Shown: positions 46,051-57,337 of the stretch, in pieces
Layout: every line of letters starts with the position of its first letter
How positions within the stretch are numbered: the stretch's first letter is position 1
Assembly (NCBI GenBank): GCA_019916065.1
Contig: CM034237.1
Coordinates: 22,031,752-22,095,751, forward strand
DNA from: Vitellaria paradoxa
Taxonomy: Eukaryota > Streptophyta > Magnoliopsida > Ericales > Sapotaceae
Direction: 5' to 3'
DNA: 64,000 nucleotides
Notes under the pieces: generated by a model
Seen by the model: only the letters and a program-made list of their open reading frames with translations
Told to the model about the DNA's origin: nothing
Databases searched by the model: none
Position numbers and translations under genes: made by a program

Positions 46051-46289
46051 TGAAAAAGGCAGAAATTTCACAGAGTGAAAAGAAAGAAAACTTGAATATA
46101 TTGAAGTATCTTTGTATGTACATCATTCGAGCCTATTTATAGGCACATGTTAAATAAGATTATAAAGGTAACCCTAATTCTAATTTATGTCTATACCAAA
46201 TATACATTATAACATATCTGTTTATTATGGATACTAGAATAATCAAGAATAATGTAATATTAATTAAGAATATTTTATATATGGTAACA
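46051..46289 (-). repeat. Copia 5' LTR (239 bp)
   Basis: It ends TATGGTAACA at 46289 next to the ACTAT duplication. About nine mismatches to the 3' LTR were counted by eye, roughly 96% identity. Confidence 0.96.
46131..46144 (-). promoter_or_regulatory. Putative TATA box of the copia 5' LTR
   Basis: The minus strand reads GCCTATAAATAGGC, a perfect inverted repeat with a TATAAATA core, conserved in both LTRs (41312-41325). It is placed as expected for the LTR promoter. No experimental evidence. Confidence 0.55.
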
Positions 46290-46294
46290 ACTAT

Positions 46295-47437
46295 CACCAC
46301 TTCAAGGGGTGATGAAACCTCTTGCTATAGTAGTTTTTGAAATGCATCGACCAACATTTACTGTCTGCTTTCTTGCTTCTCTCTATCTCTCTACTATTCT
46401 GCTTCTCTCTCTTCTCGATTTTCTCAACAGAAGTTTTATAATAACATGTATTATTCAAATATGATTTGATTGATAATAACAATGGAGTTATTGAGGAAAA
46501 TGAACTTGGCATCCCATTAACCTCTCATACTAGCATCTCATCTCAAGGTCAATAAGTATTTTATATCCAATATCCTAACAAAGAAGAATGGCATATTGTA
46601 CTTTAATGCTATATTTGGAGCATGGATTTGTTGATGGAAAGAAAAAAATGAAAGGAAAATAAAATTTATAATTTGTACAATTTTTGTATATTTAACCAAG
46701 TAAAAGTTAAATTTTGTTGATAAATATATATTCTTTTAATCTTATTTTTTAACTCAATGAAAAGAATGAAACGAATTTGATTTTTCACTTTATTTTGCAT
46801 TTCTATCATTTTCCTTTACTTTTTCCTTCCTTTCGCAGATCTATATTCCAAAAATAAGCTAAATAAAACCTAGAGAGTTATATGAGATGTGTGAAGCCTT
46901 GTCTCCTGATCATATAGACATAATTAACATTCAAATGGATGGAAGTAGATGAGATGGACTATACTCAAGACAAAGAGAAGAATTGGATTGGGGATGACTT
47001 GCAAGGCATGACAATTGATCAACATGAAGAAATACACAATATAAACCATGCATAGTGATGAAAATGTAGTATAAATATATCTCGTTGTATCTATATGCAT
47101 GCTGTTGTCATATATTCTGCATATCAACAAATATTCTAAAATTGCGTTTAGGATAATTATTTTTCCTGTTCTATTTGGTTATAAACACAATATGAAAGAG
47201 AAGTAGGAATTGAATCTTCTTTTATTTTATTTATTTATTTCCTTTTTATATCAACGTGGTATCGTAAGTTAAAAAAAAAATATCTCATCAACAACCTTAA
47301 CCAATAATAGTAGAAGACCTAACCAACAAAACTAATTGCCTCATCTAACGGCCATTGTGTCACTTCGACAACTGAGCAACCTACCCACTGATTGCACTTG
47401 AAAAGTGCTATTACAAACTCCACTTTTGTATAACTTT
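46295..47437. other. AT-rich sequence, likely includes the rest of the gypsy-2 LTR
   Basis: Directly after the copia target duplication the CT-rich stretch 46370-46430 could be the leader or R region of the gypsy-2 5' LTR cut by copia, but no outer LTR end was identified. The remainder is AT-rich without gene or element signature. Confidence 0.4.
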
Positions 47438-49350
47438 TGATGCATTTAAGTAGTTTATTTTGAAGTTTTATCGTTATTTTATTACTTACAGTATTTATTT
47501 TCTTAATTGTAGGGAAAAGGACAAAATAAGTGAGATTAGCAGCGATGAAAGTGGCTGCCAAGGAGAAAAAAAATGGTCCGAAGTTCAAGATGGTTGAAGT
47601 GGTGTGCAGCTGAAATTCCAGCTTGATACCCTATTAGTATTTTGATCATATCTTTTCACTCACAATTCGGATTGACCTAATTTTTTTTGGGTTGGAAAGA
47701 AGACTCAAAAGGCTACAACTTTCGTGTTTTAGCCCAAGCCTAAATCCATCATCTTTGAGGTCAAAATCGCATTGGAAGTTGAAGACAGAAAGCTATCAGA
47801 TGCAGAACTTGAAAAACAAGTTTTCTGTGGTCTGAACTCCCTGCTAGACGGTGGGGACCACAGTGTGCTAGGCACGTGCATTTTTAATTCTGTCTTTTAG
47901 GGTTTCCTTGTAACTTCTTTATAACCCCTGCTACATGGCCGACCCTAAGAGAGCTGTAATTTAGTTTTACATACTTTAGGGAGCCATAGTTTAGTTTTAC
48001 ATACTTTAGAGAACCTTAGTTTAGTTTTTCATTCTTTTTTTAGAGTTTTAGATAGTTTTGAGAATTTTTCATTGTTCGAGTAATGTTTTTACGGATTTTC
48101 GAAGTCTTCGTAGTTTTCGTTACAACTGTAGTCGTTCAATACTCCATTTTAGCATTGATTTCAGAGTACGTTTAATTTCGTTCTTCATTTTAATGATATT
48201 GTTGCTTCATCTTATTCTTTAGATCCGTTAAATATGTGTTTGATGATTGATTTTATTTCGTTTAAAGTTACGTTAACGCAAAACCCTAGTCTTGATTCAA
48301 CAAATCAAGGAATGGTAGGTTACTCTGATCTATCGGATGTGCGTAAACCCTTCGTATGGTTTGCGAAAACTCATGCGTAGTGGTCTACAACTTTTAAATC
48401 TAATTTAGTTTGTTTTAAAAGCTTTCGAAAACGAAAACCTTTGACTATATTCTCTGTAATCCTGTAATCACTAGTAAATGTTTTCTATTAATACTTTCGT
48501 AATATTTTTGAATGAACTAAAAATTAGATTTTGAATCCAAATCTGAATTGGCTTGTTTAAAAGCTTTCGAAAACGAAAACCTTTGACTATATTATCTGTA
48601 ATCACTGGTAAAGGTTTTCGATTAAAATTTTCTTAATATTTTTGGATGAACTAAAAATAGGATTTGAACTCAAATCCGATTTTGTTTGTTTGAAAAGCTC
48701 TCGAAAACAAAAGTCTTTGACTAAAATCTCTGTAATCACTAGTAAAGACTTTTGATTAAAACTTTTTAAATATTTTTTTGCAAACCCTAAATCGGATTTG
48801 AACCCAAGTGTTTTCCTAGAAAATCTTTCCGGTTTTATCATCCTAAACGAGATTTTAAAACCGAGTATTGGAAACTTTATGAACCTTAACGAAGACATCC
48901 TTCCAATCTATAGATCCTTTCACGTGAGCTATAGATTATAGTTACAACACATCCTATAGTGAAGTAGTAAACTACCCAGAATTGAAAGTTGAATCAAGAA
49001 TCATTTTAGTTATCTTGAATGCATAATTTTACTGCTTTCATTATTTTAGTTTAGTTTAATTTTGTATCTTGCTTTCCTATTAGTTAGAATAAAAGTAATT
49101 TAATTTCTTGAATTTTAGTTTAGTTTAATTTTTGCAATTTATTTTTATTTGGTTGTTAGTTACTTAATTAACTCTTTTCAAACCCAAAACCTATTTTTTT
49201 TTCTTGTCTTTTAAAAAGAAACAGTAGGTAGAAGAACTTAGAAAACCCTAGTGTTCAAACTCATAGTTCCCTGTGGATTCGACTTTAGACTCACTGAGTT
49301 AAAATTATACCGCACACCCTTGCACTTGGGGGTTAGTTTAGACGTACTAT
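47438..49350 (+). mobile_element. LTR-like block, uncertain
   Basis: It starts TGATGCATTTAAGTAG, and near 49260-49340 it shows ctgtggattcgac...gcacttggggg, resembling LTR ends of some plant gypsy lineages (Tat/Athila type). A middle part (tcacaattcggattgacc, aaaagcctacaactttcgtg, about 47655-47730) is typical of such LTRs. No second copy, primer-binding site or target duplication was found, so this is a tentative call. Confidence 0.4.
48395..48800. repeat. Three tandem ~134-142-bp repeats
   Basis: The landmark aaagc(t)ttcgaaaac-gaaaacctttgac occurs at 48421, 48563 and 48697 (spacings 142 and 134). Each copy is followed by ctgtaatcactagtaaa and an aatatttttgaatgaac-like block. Confidence 0.85.
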
Positions 49351-50397
49351 CTGGAAGCGGTCACCCACCACCACTGGTTGAGTTGCTAGCACATGGCAAT
49401 CTCACCCAAGATAAACGATGCTGAAGTAAGATGGTAAATCTTGTAAAAGATTGATGGTGTCCAAGAAAACTAGATTAGACAAGGAAGAAAAACATGACTA
49501 TTGTTTTTGAATCTTGGGGAAGAAATGGAAGAGACTTTGCATTGGTTTGGGAAGCTTCATGTTACAAGTGCTCTTAATTTCCATGAAATTGTAATGCGGT
49601 TTGGCGAGTACTTCAGCTTGTGGTCAAAGTTACAAAAATCAACATTTACTTAAAATAAATGAAGGGTAGATAAGAATAATATTTTAAATAAATATACTTT
49701 TAAATACTATGACTGAGCATACATTTTAACTGCTCAATATATTTCAAACGAGTACATAACTTATTATACCACAATTGTAATTTATTTTAATTTATTTATA
49801 ATTTATTTGTATCATTTAAAAATAATCTTTTTGTGTTGTGTCATGCGTGAATTAAGCATCAAACTATATTAAAATCACATTTGTGATTTCAATCGTCTAA
49901 CAAATAGTTATTTCTAGCCCTTAGAACACACAGAGCAATGGTCGGAGATAAACTTGTATTTTTTGTTTGTCAAAACACCCTAAACACACACGCTCACACT
50001 CACACGCACACTTACAATCATAAAAGTCTGAATTTTTTTATTAATTTTTTTATTTAATTTGCACTTTATTTTTTTATTAACTAGACATGCAAGAAGAAAA
50101 GATTTTCTTACATCACTTACACATAGTCACACGCTATGTTAATTTAGTGATAATGTCTAAAATTTTAATTTAAGTAATTTTGATGATGTTCATTATACCA
50201 CATCACATCATGCATTATTTTTTTTATAAATAAAAAAATTATCAAACAGGTATCAATGAGATACGATCTAGTACAAAACACCATACTAGCAATAAGATAC
50301 GGAAATTTTATTTTAGCATCTACTTCATAAAAGAAAAAATTATCCCAACTCCTGATATTAATATGGATGTTCTTTTATTAATTGTACCACTACAACA
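49351..50397. other. AT-rich sequence with a CA/CACACT microsatellite
   Basis: No gene. A (CA)-rich stretch with cacacgctcacactcacacg lies at about 49985-50015. The rest is AT-rich without element signature. Confidence 0.5.
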
Positions 50398-52208
50398 AAA
50401 TATGATTTTAATGGCGATCATAATTGTCATTGCAAACTTCTTTTAGTGACATTTTTTAACTAATGACATTTTTAAGATAGACTTAATTAATGTCAAGAAA
50501 ATTATAATACCGAATATGTTTTTTGTTTTTATTTCAAGGTAAAAAAAATGACAGCTTAAATTAAAAATAACAAATGAAAACTATTTAGCATAAAAAGAAA
50601 AACATAAATGTTATGAAATAGGCTCTAATTATGTTCATCGTAAATATTATTTTTGAGAAAACAATATTTAGTAAATGATTATTAGGATATGTATTTATGA
50701 GACATTTAGATGGGTCAAACTTCCGTCTTATAATGTTTGAAATGATTAATATATGCATCTGATTCCTATTAAGTAAAGAGATTGTTTCTAATAGAAGTAT
50801 ACAAAATACTTGATTAACTCAAAAACTAAATCAATTCTACCGCATCAGATTGGGTTGGACCAGTTTTACTAGATATTTGATTATGGGTTAGCCTATTTAA
50901 ATAACTAAACCAATCTAACCTAATATTCTTTCTTACTTTTCTTAACAAAGTCTAAAATTATATTACGGACCTAAATTGACCCAAACCGATAAAATTGGGT
51001 CAGGCAAGTTCTATGTGGTGATTTATTTAGTTTTAAGTGGTGATCCATTTAGTTTTGGGTGAAAAAAATTGTACCCAATAAAATTAGTTTGGTTCAAAAT
51101 TTAATGCGACCTTGACTTGACCCATGCATTCATAATTTCTAATACTTGAGCTCACAACCTTTGCTCATTAGGTTACCGCGTAGTGTAGGGCATGCCCAAT
51201 CTATGGCAAGTAGGATTCAGGGGTACCAACTGGGTACATATAAAATTACAATCTCTAGTTATGTTTAGCGATAGAAGTTGGATCGACCTTGACCCAGCTA
51301 TGACCCGGTCACGAATCAACCCGCCCCGGCTTTGTAAGGCTTTATTTATTTTACTAATAAGATCTTATATTTTTTTCATGTAATTAAGTGGCAATTTGTC
51401 TGTAAAAACGTAATATTATGTTCATACTATTTATGGTGTTTTCTTAAAATATAAAATGAACATAATAAAATATTGGTTTAATTACACTTTTCAAAATGTA
51501 AAATATATATTACATTTATTTATTTATTTTATATTATCATATTTAATATCTATATGGTTGAATGATACTTTTATTTTTTAAATGCCACAATTGTTAAATA
51601 AATATTGACATTCTCCAATAAAGTATCATTAAATTACTAAATTTATTTAAAATTTAATGACATTTCTTAAAAGCCACAACTGTTATTCAATAAATAATGA
51701 CATTTTGACCACATTTTATGCCAAAATGTCATTAAATCATTACAATTAATTTGTTATTGGATGACATTTTTTAAAAGTGCCACAATTGTTATCAATGAAT
51801 AGTGGCATTCTTTACTCAAGCGCCATCGAATCATTAAAATCAATTTATTATTTAATGACATTTTTTAAAAATGTCACAACTAGTAGGTGAAGCATGGCAT
51901 TCTCTCATGAAGTGTCAAGAAATCACTTCATTTACTTGCGATTTAATGTAATTTTTAAAAAAATGCCACAACTATTAAATAAATAGTAGCATTCTTTAAT
52001 AAAGTGTTATTTAATGATATTTCTTTAAAAACATGTCACAACTAATAGTTAAAAAGAGATATTATTGTATAAAATGCCATTAAATCACTACAATTTACTT
52101 AAGGGTCAATAACATTTTTTTAAAAATGTCTTAAATATAAAATACAATGTCATTTATTCATAAAACATCATTACATTTGTGTCATTAGATCTCATTTTTG
52201 TCATAGTG
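50398..52208. mobile_element. Non-autonomous CACTA element (1.8 kb)
   Basis: The left end is CACTACAACAAAAT and the right end (opposite strand) CACTATGACAAAAATG, inverted termini agreeing at 11 of the first 13 bases. The 3-bp target duplication TAC lies at 50395-50397 and 52209-52211. The interior consists of AT-rich DNA and subterminal repeats of the tgacattttttaaaa...gccacaa type. No transposase is visible. CACTA elements move by a TNP-type transposase, which would have to come from another element. Confidence 0.82.
51540..52150. repeat. ~100-bp tandem subterminal repeats of the CACTA element
   Basis: About six degenerate units each contain atgacattttt(t)aaaa, gccacaa(c/t)t.tt, tagtggcattct and aagtgtcattaaatca. 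They fill the right third of the element, as in other CACTA derivatives. Confidence 0.7.
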
Positions 52209-52211
52209 TAC

Positions 52212-52772
52212 AAAAAGAAAAATAGAAAGAACACATCAAATAAATTACTTTCTTCATCATTTTTTATTCCAGTAAAAATAATCAACACATGATTTGAATA
52301 AATTAGAAATAATAAGCCTCAATTAATACTGACATTGTTCTAACTTTCAAGAAAATATACTAACAAAAATATTTAAAAATTTAATGATTAATTTTACTAA
52401 ATATTTAATAAAAATATACAAGAATCATTGTCCAAGAATAAAAATTGTAACAATATCACTGGCTATAATTGTTGTTAATAATAATAAAAACATTCATATA
52501 TATATGTATATATATTAACTAATATTTTTTATTTAGAATCATAAAATTGTATCACTTAAATCCTATTTTTATTAACAACATTATTTGTGAAAATCCCTCA
52601 CATAAAATAAAATTAAACAAGAAGAATATTTTATTTAAGCTTCTTGGAATAGTTGAACATAGAAGTGAGATAGCTTATAATCCTCGTCTGTACCCAGAGA
52701 TTATTGTTTAGATTATTTGTTGGTACTCATACAAGAGTCTCCGTTCATGCTCAGACGCGGTGATTTTGAATA
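52212..52772. other. AT-rich sequence, nothing recognised
   Basis: Between the small CACTA element and the mini-copia element there is no open frame and no repeat signature apart from a short (TA)n near 52497. Confidence 0.5.
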
Positions 52773-52777
52773 TCTAT

Positions 52778-53033
52778 TGTTAAAATAAAAAAATAAATGA
52801 CAATAAATAATAGAATTAGTGAGAAAATATAATGTTTACATCTTATCGTTTATTTCATAAAGATAAAGAAGAGATATTTAAATAAGTTTACAATGAGACA
52901 TATGTATGGTAATGATGTACATACCAAAATAAAGTTAACTACTTATTAAATACTAAAATACAAAATATTCTAATATAGGTAATATATATAAATATATAAT
53001 AATCTAATATAAAATATTCTACACCCTTCCTCA
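52778..53033 (-). repeat. Mini-copia 3' LTR (256 bp)
   Basis: On the + strand it runs TGTTAAAATA...ATATTCTACA. It is matched by 53751-53992 with AT-rich divergence. A C/T-rich PPT complement (cccttcctcaaactcaag) follows at 53034. Confidence 0.82.
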
Positions 53034-53738
53034 AACTCAAGATAGTAAACTAACTTGATTTGGAAATAAGAGAATTATAAAAATAGTTAAACCAAATAGC
53101 AGAATAAGGCATGAGTGTAGAATCTAGATGTGTATGGCTATTGGTGAAGGTGAAGTTTTGACGATGAGTTCCTAAAGAAATTTCGCAGCCACTCATATGA
53201 CTATTTTTCAGATTGGAAATTGAAAAATAATCAAATCAAATATACGGTGTGCAAAGAGGGAATAAGAAAGACAAAACTTAAAAATGACGGAAGAAAACAA
53301 TATCCCTTTGCTCTCTTGAGTTTACAGTCAATAAAAAAGACTAACATTTATTAGTGTATTATAGTTAATTCTGTCAAGAAACGATACTATAAATAAGATG
53401 AATAATATAATATTAAGAGATCATCCTAAATAAAAAAAAATATATCGAGATGATGAAATATAAAGAAATAAATGTCAGAATCGAAATAAGAGGGGTCAAA
53501 AAAATCTTAAGAAACGGTTCAGACTGACGAAAAAAAATTTTGCGATAGTTGTGATGGTGTTATAACAGAGCAAAACTCTGAAAAGAAAAAAAACGCTAGA
53601 AAAGAAAAATATAAAAATTTCTAATACCATGTTGAAATAGAGGATAAAAAAATTCTTTAAATATATATATATATTATTGTGGTGAAAATAGTGCAGCTGA
53701 ATGGTGCTACACCAGAGAAATAAAAAACACAGAATTTA

Positions 53739-53750
53739 GCTCTGATACTA
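53739..53750 (-). promoter_or_regulatory. Mini-copia primer-binding site
   Basis: The minus strand reads TAGTATCAGAGC directly inside the 5' LTR: 11 of 12 bases of the tRNA-iMet site. A second LTR-start/PBS-like junction (ctaataccatgttgaaat) lies upstream at 53621-53640. Confidence 0.82.
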
Positions 53751-53992
53751 TGTTGAAATAAAAATAAAAGACAATAGATAGAATTGGAGAGAGAATATAA
53801 TAACTATATCTTATCATATGTATCATAAAAATAAAGAAAAAGTGTTTAAATAGGCTTATAGTGAAAGGTACGTATAATAATGATTTACATACTAAAATAA
53901 AATTAACTACTTACTCAATATTAAAATATAAAATATTTTAATATAGATAATATATATATAAATAAGATATTGAAACCTAATATACAATATTC
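53751..53992 (-). repeat. Mini-copia 5' LTR, cut by CACTA insertion
   Basis: TGTTGAAATA...CAATATTC. The last five bases (TAACA) lie on the far side of the CACTA element at 61196-61200. Confidence 0.82.
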
Positions 53993-54008
53993 CACTACTA
54001 GAAAAAAG

Positions 54009-54490
54009 TTAATTACCAATTGACAAAATCAGTTAGTAATAAGCTAAATTCAGTTGGTAATCATGGATTACCAACTGATTATCAACTGATTTTGGTCGGT
54101 GGCAAAAATCCTAGTTGGTAATGTTTACTAACCAAAACTTTTAAGGTCGGTTGGTAATTACCAACTGAATTTCGGTTAGTAAATTAAATAAATTTGTTGG
54201 TAATTTCTTATTGGTATAAATTAAGTTTCAAAATTTTGATTGGTAATTACCAACCGAAATTGTTATTGCCAACTGATTATTTGGTTGGTAATTGCCAACC
54301 GATTCGTTAGTTGGTATTGTTTAACTTTTGGTTGGTAATTTGTTATTGAATATTAAATTAATATTTCATAATATACCAATTGAAATTTACTTTGTAACAA
54401 CCAATATTGTTAGTTGGTATTTTGTCCACCGAAATGTCAGTTGGTAATATACCAACTAAAATGTACTTGGTAATTACCAACTGCTAAAAA
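54009..54490. repeat. CACTA left subterminal repeats
   Basis: Many copies of the ~10-bp motif ggttggtaat and its complement attaccaac(t/c)ga in both orientations. Confidence 0.9.
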
Positions 54491-56759
54491 AATAAAAATT
54501 CAAATGTGGCACCATGTGGCATCATTTGCTGACATGTCATCATGCCACATGGCAACTTGTGTTATGTCACGTGTCAGCCTACTATTACACCACATATTTT
54601 TTTTTTTTTGATAAGTATTGCACCACATGTTGAATCTATATTTTTTAGAATTTTGTTGTTGTTGTTGAGAGTCGAACTCGTGCCATTTCTTTGGAAGTTC
54701 ATGTGGTTGGCCACTAGACCAAGCTATTATTTGTATATATATTTTACATTTTTTTGTATATATAAACAAACCTTTAACTTTTTTGTAATAATTTTTTAAC
54801 ACTTTTGCTAACCAATTGGTTGCAAGAAGTGCCCATTTGTAGACTAATTAATTAGAAAAAGTGATAAAAAATTATTATTTTTATTTAATTATTTTAACTT
54901 TTGTTTCAATAATTTGAAATCATAAACAATATATGAAACTATATAGATATTTAGTAAATAATTTATGAATAACTATTATATTTAACTAAAAACAATTTTA
55001 ATATTTTTTTTCTTCCAATTCGTATGTGTAGTACATATTTAATATATATCTTTAATTTAGTTATATCATGGCTCACTATATATATTTTTTTCTTCACTTT
55101 ATATTTATATTTTTAAAAATAATTTGGTCGCATTTAGTTTTAGTTTTAGAAAATTATTTTTAAAAAGCAAAATTTTTGAAAACTATTTTAAGAATTTATT
55201 TCTAATAAAAAAAATATTTTAGGTGACTATATTTGGAAATAAGTTCTAAAAAGATAAAGAAATGAAATTGCTTAAAATTAATAAATAATATTTGTTATTT
55301 TTATTTTTAAATTTAAAATAATGTTACTTTAATATAATTAATATTAAATTACACTAAACAATTATTCTAACTTTTATTATATTTTCACACTAATTTTTAT
55401 TTTTTTAAACCAAGCACCACACATTTAGGTGGTGTTTAGTTGGCAAAATCAACTAAAATTTACAAACAAATTTTTTTGACCTTTTTCTTTTGGCAAATAA
55501 TTTTTTTTTCTAATTAAGATAACATTTAGTCAAAAAAACTAGTCACTTACCTTTTTAACTTTTTTTTAAAATTATTAAATTTATTTTTTTTGTTTTAAAT
55601 TTTTTTTAAGTTTTAAAAGGGTAAAAATATTAAATTAATAAAAAATTAAAATGTTAATATTTTAGTAACTAGTTAGTATTAATTAAAAAAATAACTTTTT
55701 TTTTTTCGTTCTAACTTTTTTTCCTTCTAATTTTTAAGCTTTACTACCTTAAGCTCTTAGGTTCGATTATTTTATATAAATTTATTTAATTATTAAATTA
55801 AATAAATTAATTATGATATTTTTTAAGATAATTTAGCAATAATTAATTATTAAATCAAATTAATTAATTTAGTTTTATTATTTATTAAAAATAATATTAA
55901 TTAATTTATATAATTAATTTTTTGCATTTAATTATATTATTTATTAGAATAACTTACTTTAATAAAATATTTTATTTTTATTTAATGTAACAAAAATAGA
56001 CAAAGTTTTGAAATTGATAAAATATTTGTAACAGAAAAGAAAATCAGAGTGAAAACACATTTTTTCTGTTTACGTTTTTCTGTTTATGTTTTTTTTTTTT
56101 TTTTTGGTAAACAGAAAAACGTAAATAGGTTTATCAAACATGTTTCTATTACGAGTTTACAAAATTTTGAAAATATAAACAGAAAAATAGAAAACGGAAA
56201 CGTTACCAAACGGGACCTTACTAACTTAGGCATTTACACACGAATTTTTACAGCCAAAAATTTATATAGGGAAAAAGATTAAAAAAAATGAAAGTAAATT
56301 TTAGAATCCATAAATGATTTGATTACCTGAACTTGTTCGATTTTGAAAATCATATACCCCAAATCATATACCCTAAACCCTGTGTCTTAAACAATTACAA
56401 TCCTAACATGCATTTATCACTAATTCATTAAAATGAAAATTTAATATTGCCAATATAAATTGTATAAAATCTTTTCCTCCGAGTCAATTAAATTATATGC
56501 AATATGTATGAACCATACATAATATATATATATATATATATATAAACATCGAACTCAATATGCATGAACCATACCATGTTATCAAAAAATGCATGAATTT
56601 ACTTATCTAAAGGTTGTATCACATGAACCAAACAAATCATGAAACAATTCCATGCCATATATAAATATATAATTAATTACAAATATTTCTTAATATAAAA
56701 TTAATTACAAAAATATTGAAATTAGAAATTTCCTTTTTTTTTAATGTTCAATGCAAATT
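54491..56759. other. Interior of the CACTA element, no gene
   Basis: AT-rich DNA with poly-T runs, a (TA)n at 56522-56544 and a tRNA-derived SINE-like piece near 54600-54735. No transposase motif or long open frame. Confidence 0.6.
54600..54735 (-). mobile_element. tRNA-derived SINE-like fragment 1
   Basis: On the minus strand it has an A-box-like TAGCTTGGTCTAGTGGCC (54709-54726) and a B-box-like GAGTTCGACTC (54669-54679). A tail running into oligo-A lies at 54598-54610. Spacing and motifs are those of an RNA polymerase III promoter in a tRNA-derived retroposon. It is not a foldable tRNA gene. Confidence 0.5.
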
Positions 56760-57337
56760 ACAAAATTTTTTGGTAGGTAAATAGTTGGTAATTCGATTGG
56801 TAAAAATATTTTCCCCCCTATTACCAACCAAATACCAACCGATGACATTATCAACCAAACCATTCCGTCGGTAAGTACATTAGTAAAATATTTTCTCATT
56901 GGATTACCAACAATTACCAACCGATTACCAACCTAATATATTACCAGCCGATAAGCTCAGTCGTTAATAAATATATTCTTGCTAGATTACTAACCAATTA
57001 CCAACTGATTACCAACAGAATACATTATTCTGTTGGTGTATATATTCCTAATAGATTACCAATCAATTACCAATAGATTCCCAACCGAAAAATCCAGTTG
57101 GTATTTTGGTTAGTACAATTTTTTCGCTTGATTACCAACAGATTACCACCAGATTACCAACCGACTACGTTACCAACTGCTAAAGGCCGTGGTTAATGCA
57201 GCTGGTAAATATGTTCACACTATATTACCAACGGAGTACTAATCGATAACCAACCAAATAAATTAACAACCGATACCGTCAGTTGGTAATTGGGTTGCTA
57301 AACATATTCTCGATCCATTGCTATCCAATTACCAACG
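56760..57337. repeat. CACTA right subterminal repeats, first part
   Basis: Dense ttaccaac(c/t)ga and ggttggtaa motifs, cut at 57337 by the solo LTR and continued at 60716. Confidence 0.88.

Larger units (their letters stand above)
41232..46289 (-). mobile_element. Complete Ty1/copia retrotransposon
   Basis: The 5,058-bp element has two 239-bp LTRs (41232-41470, 46051-46289) that differ at about nine positions by eye. The perfect target duplication ACTAT lies at 41227-41231 and 46290-46294. The minus-strand order is LTR, PBS, leader, gag, protease, integrase, RT, RNase H, PPT, LTR. Integrase before RT defines Ty1/copia. Size and short LTRs fit small plant copia lineages. Stops and frameshifts break the single expected polyprotein. 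It sits in the 5' LTR of gypsy element 2. Confidence 0.96.

Noticed and set aside
41121..46560. Outer end of the gypsy-2 5' LTR after the copia insertion
   Set aside because: No CA end or duplication could be placed with confidence past 46294.
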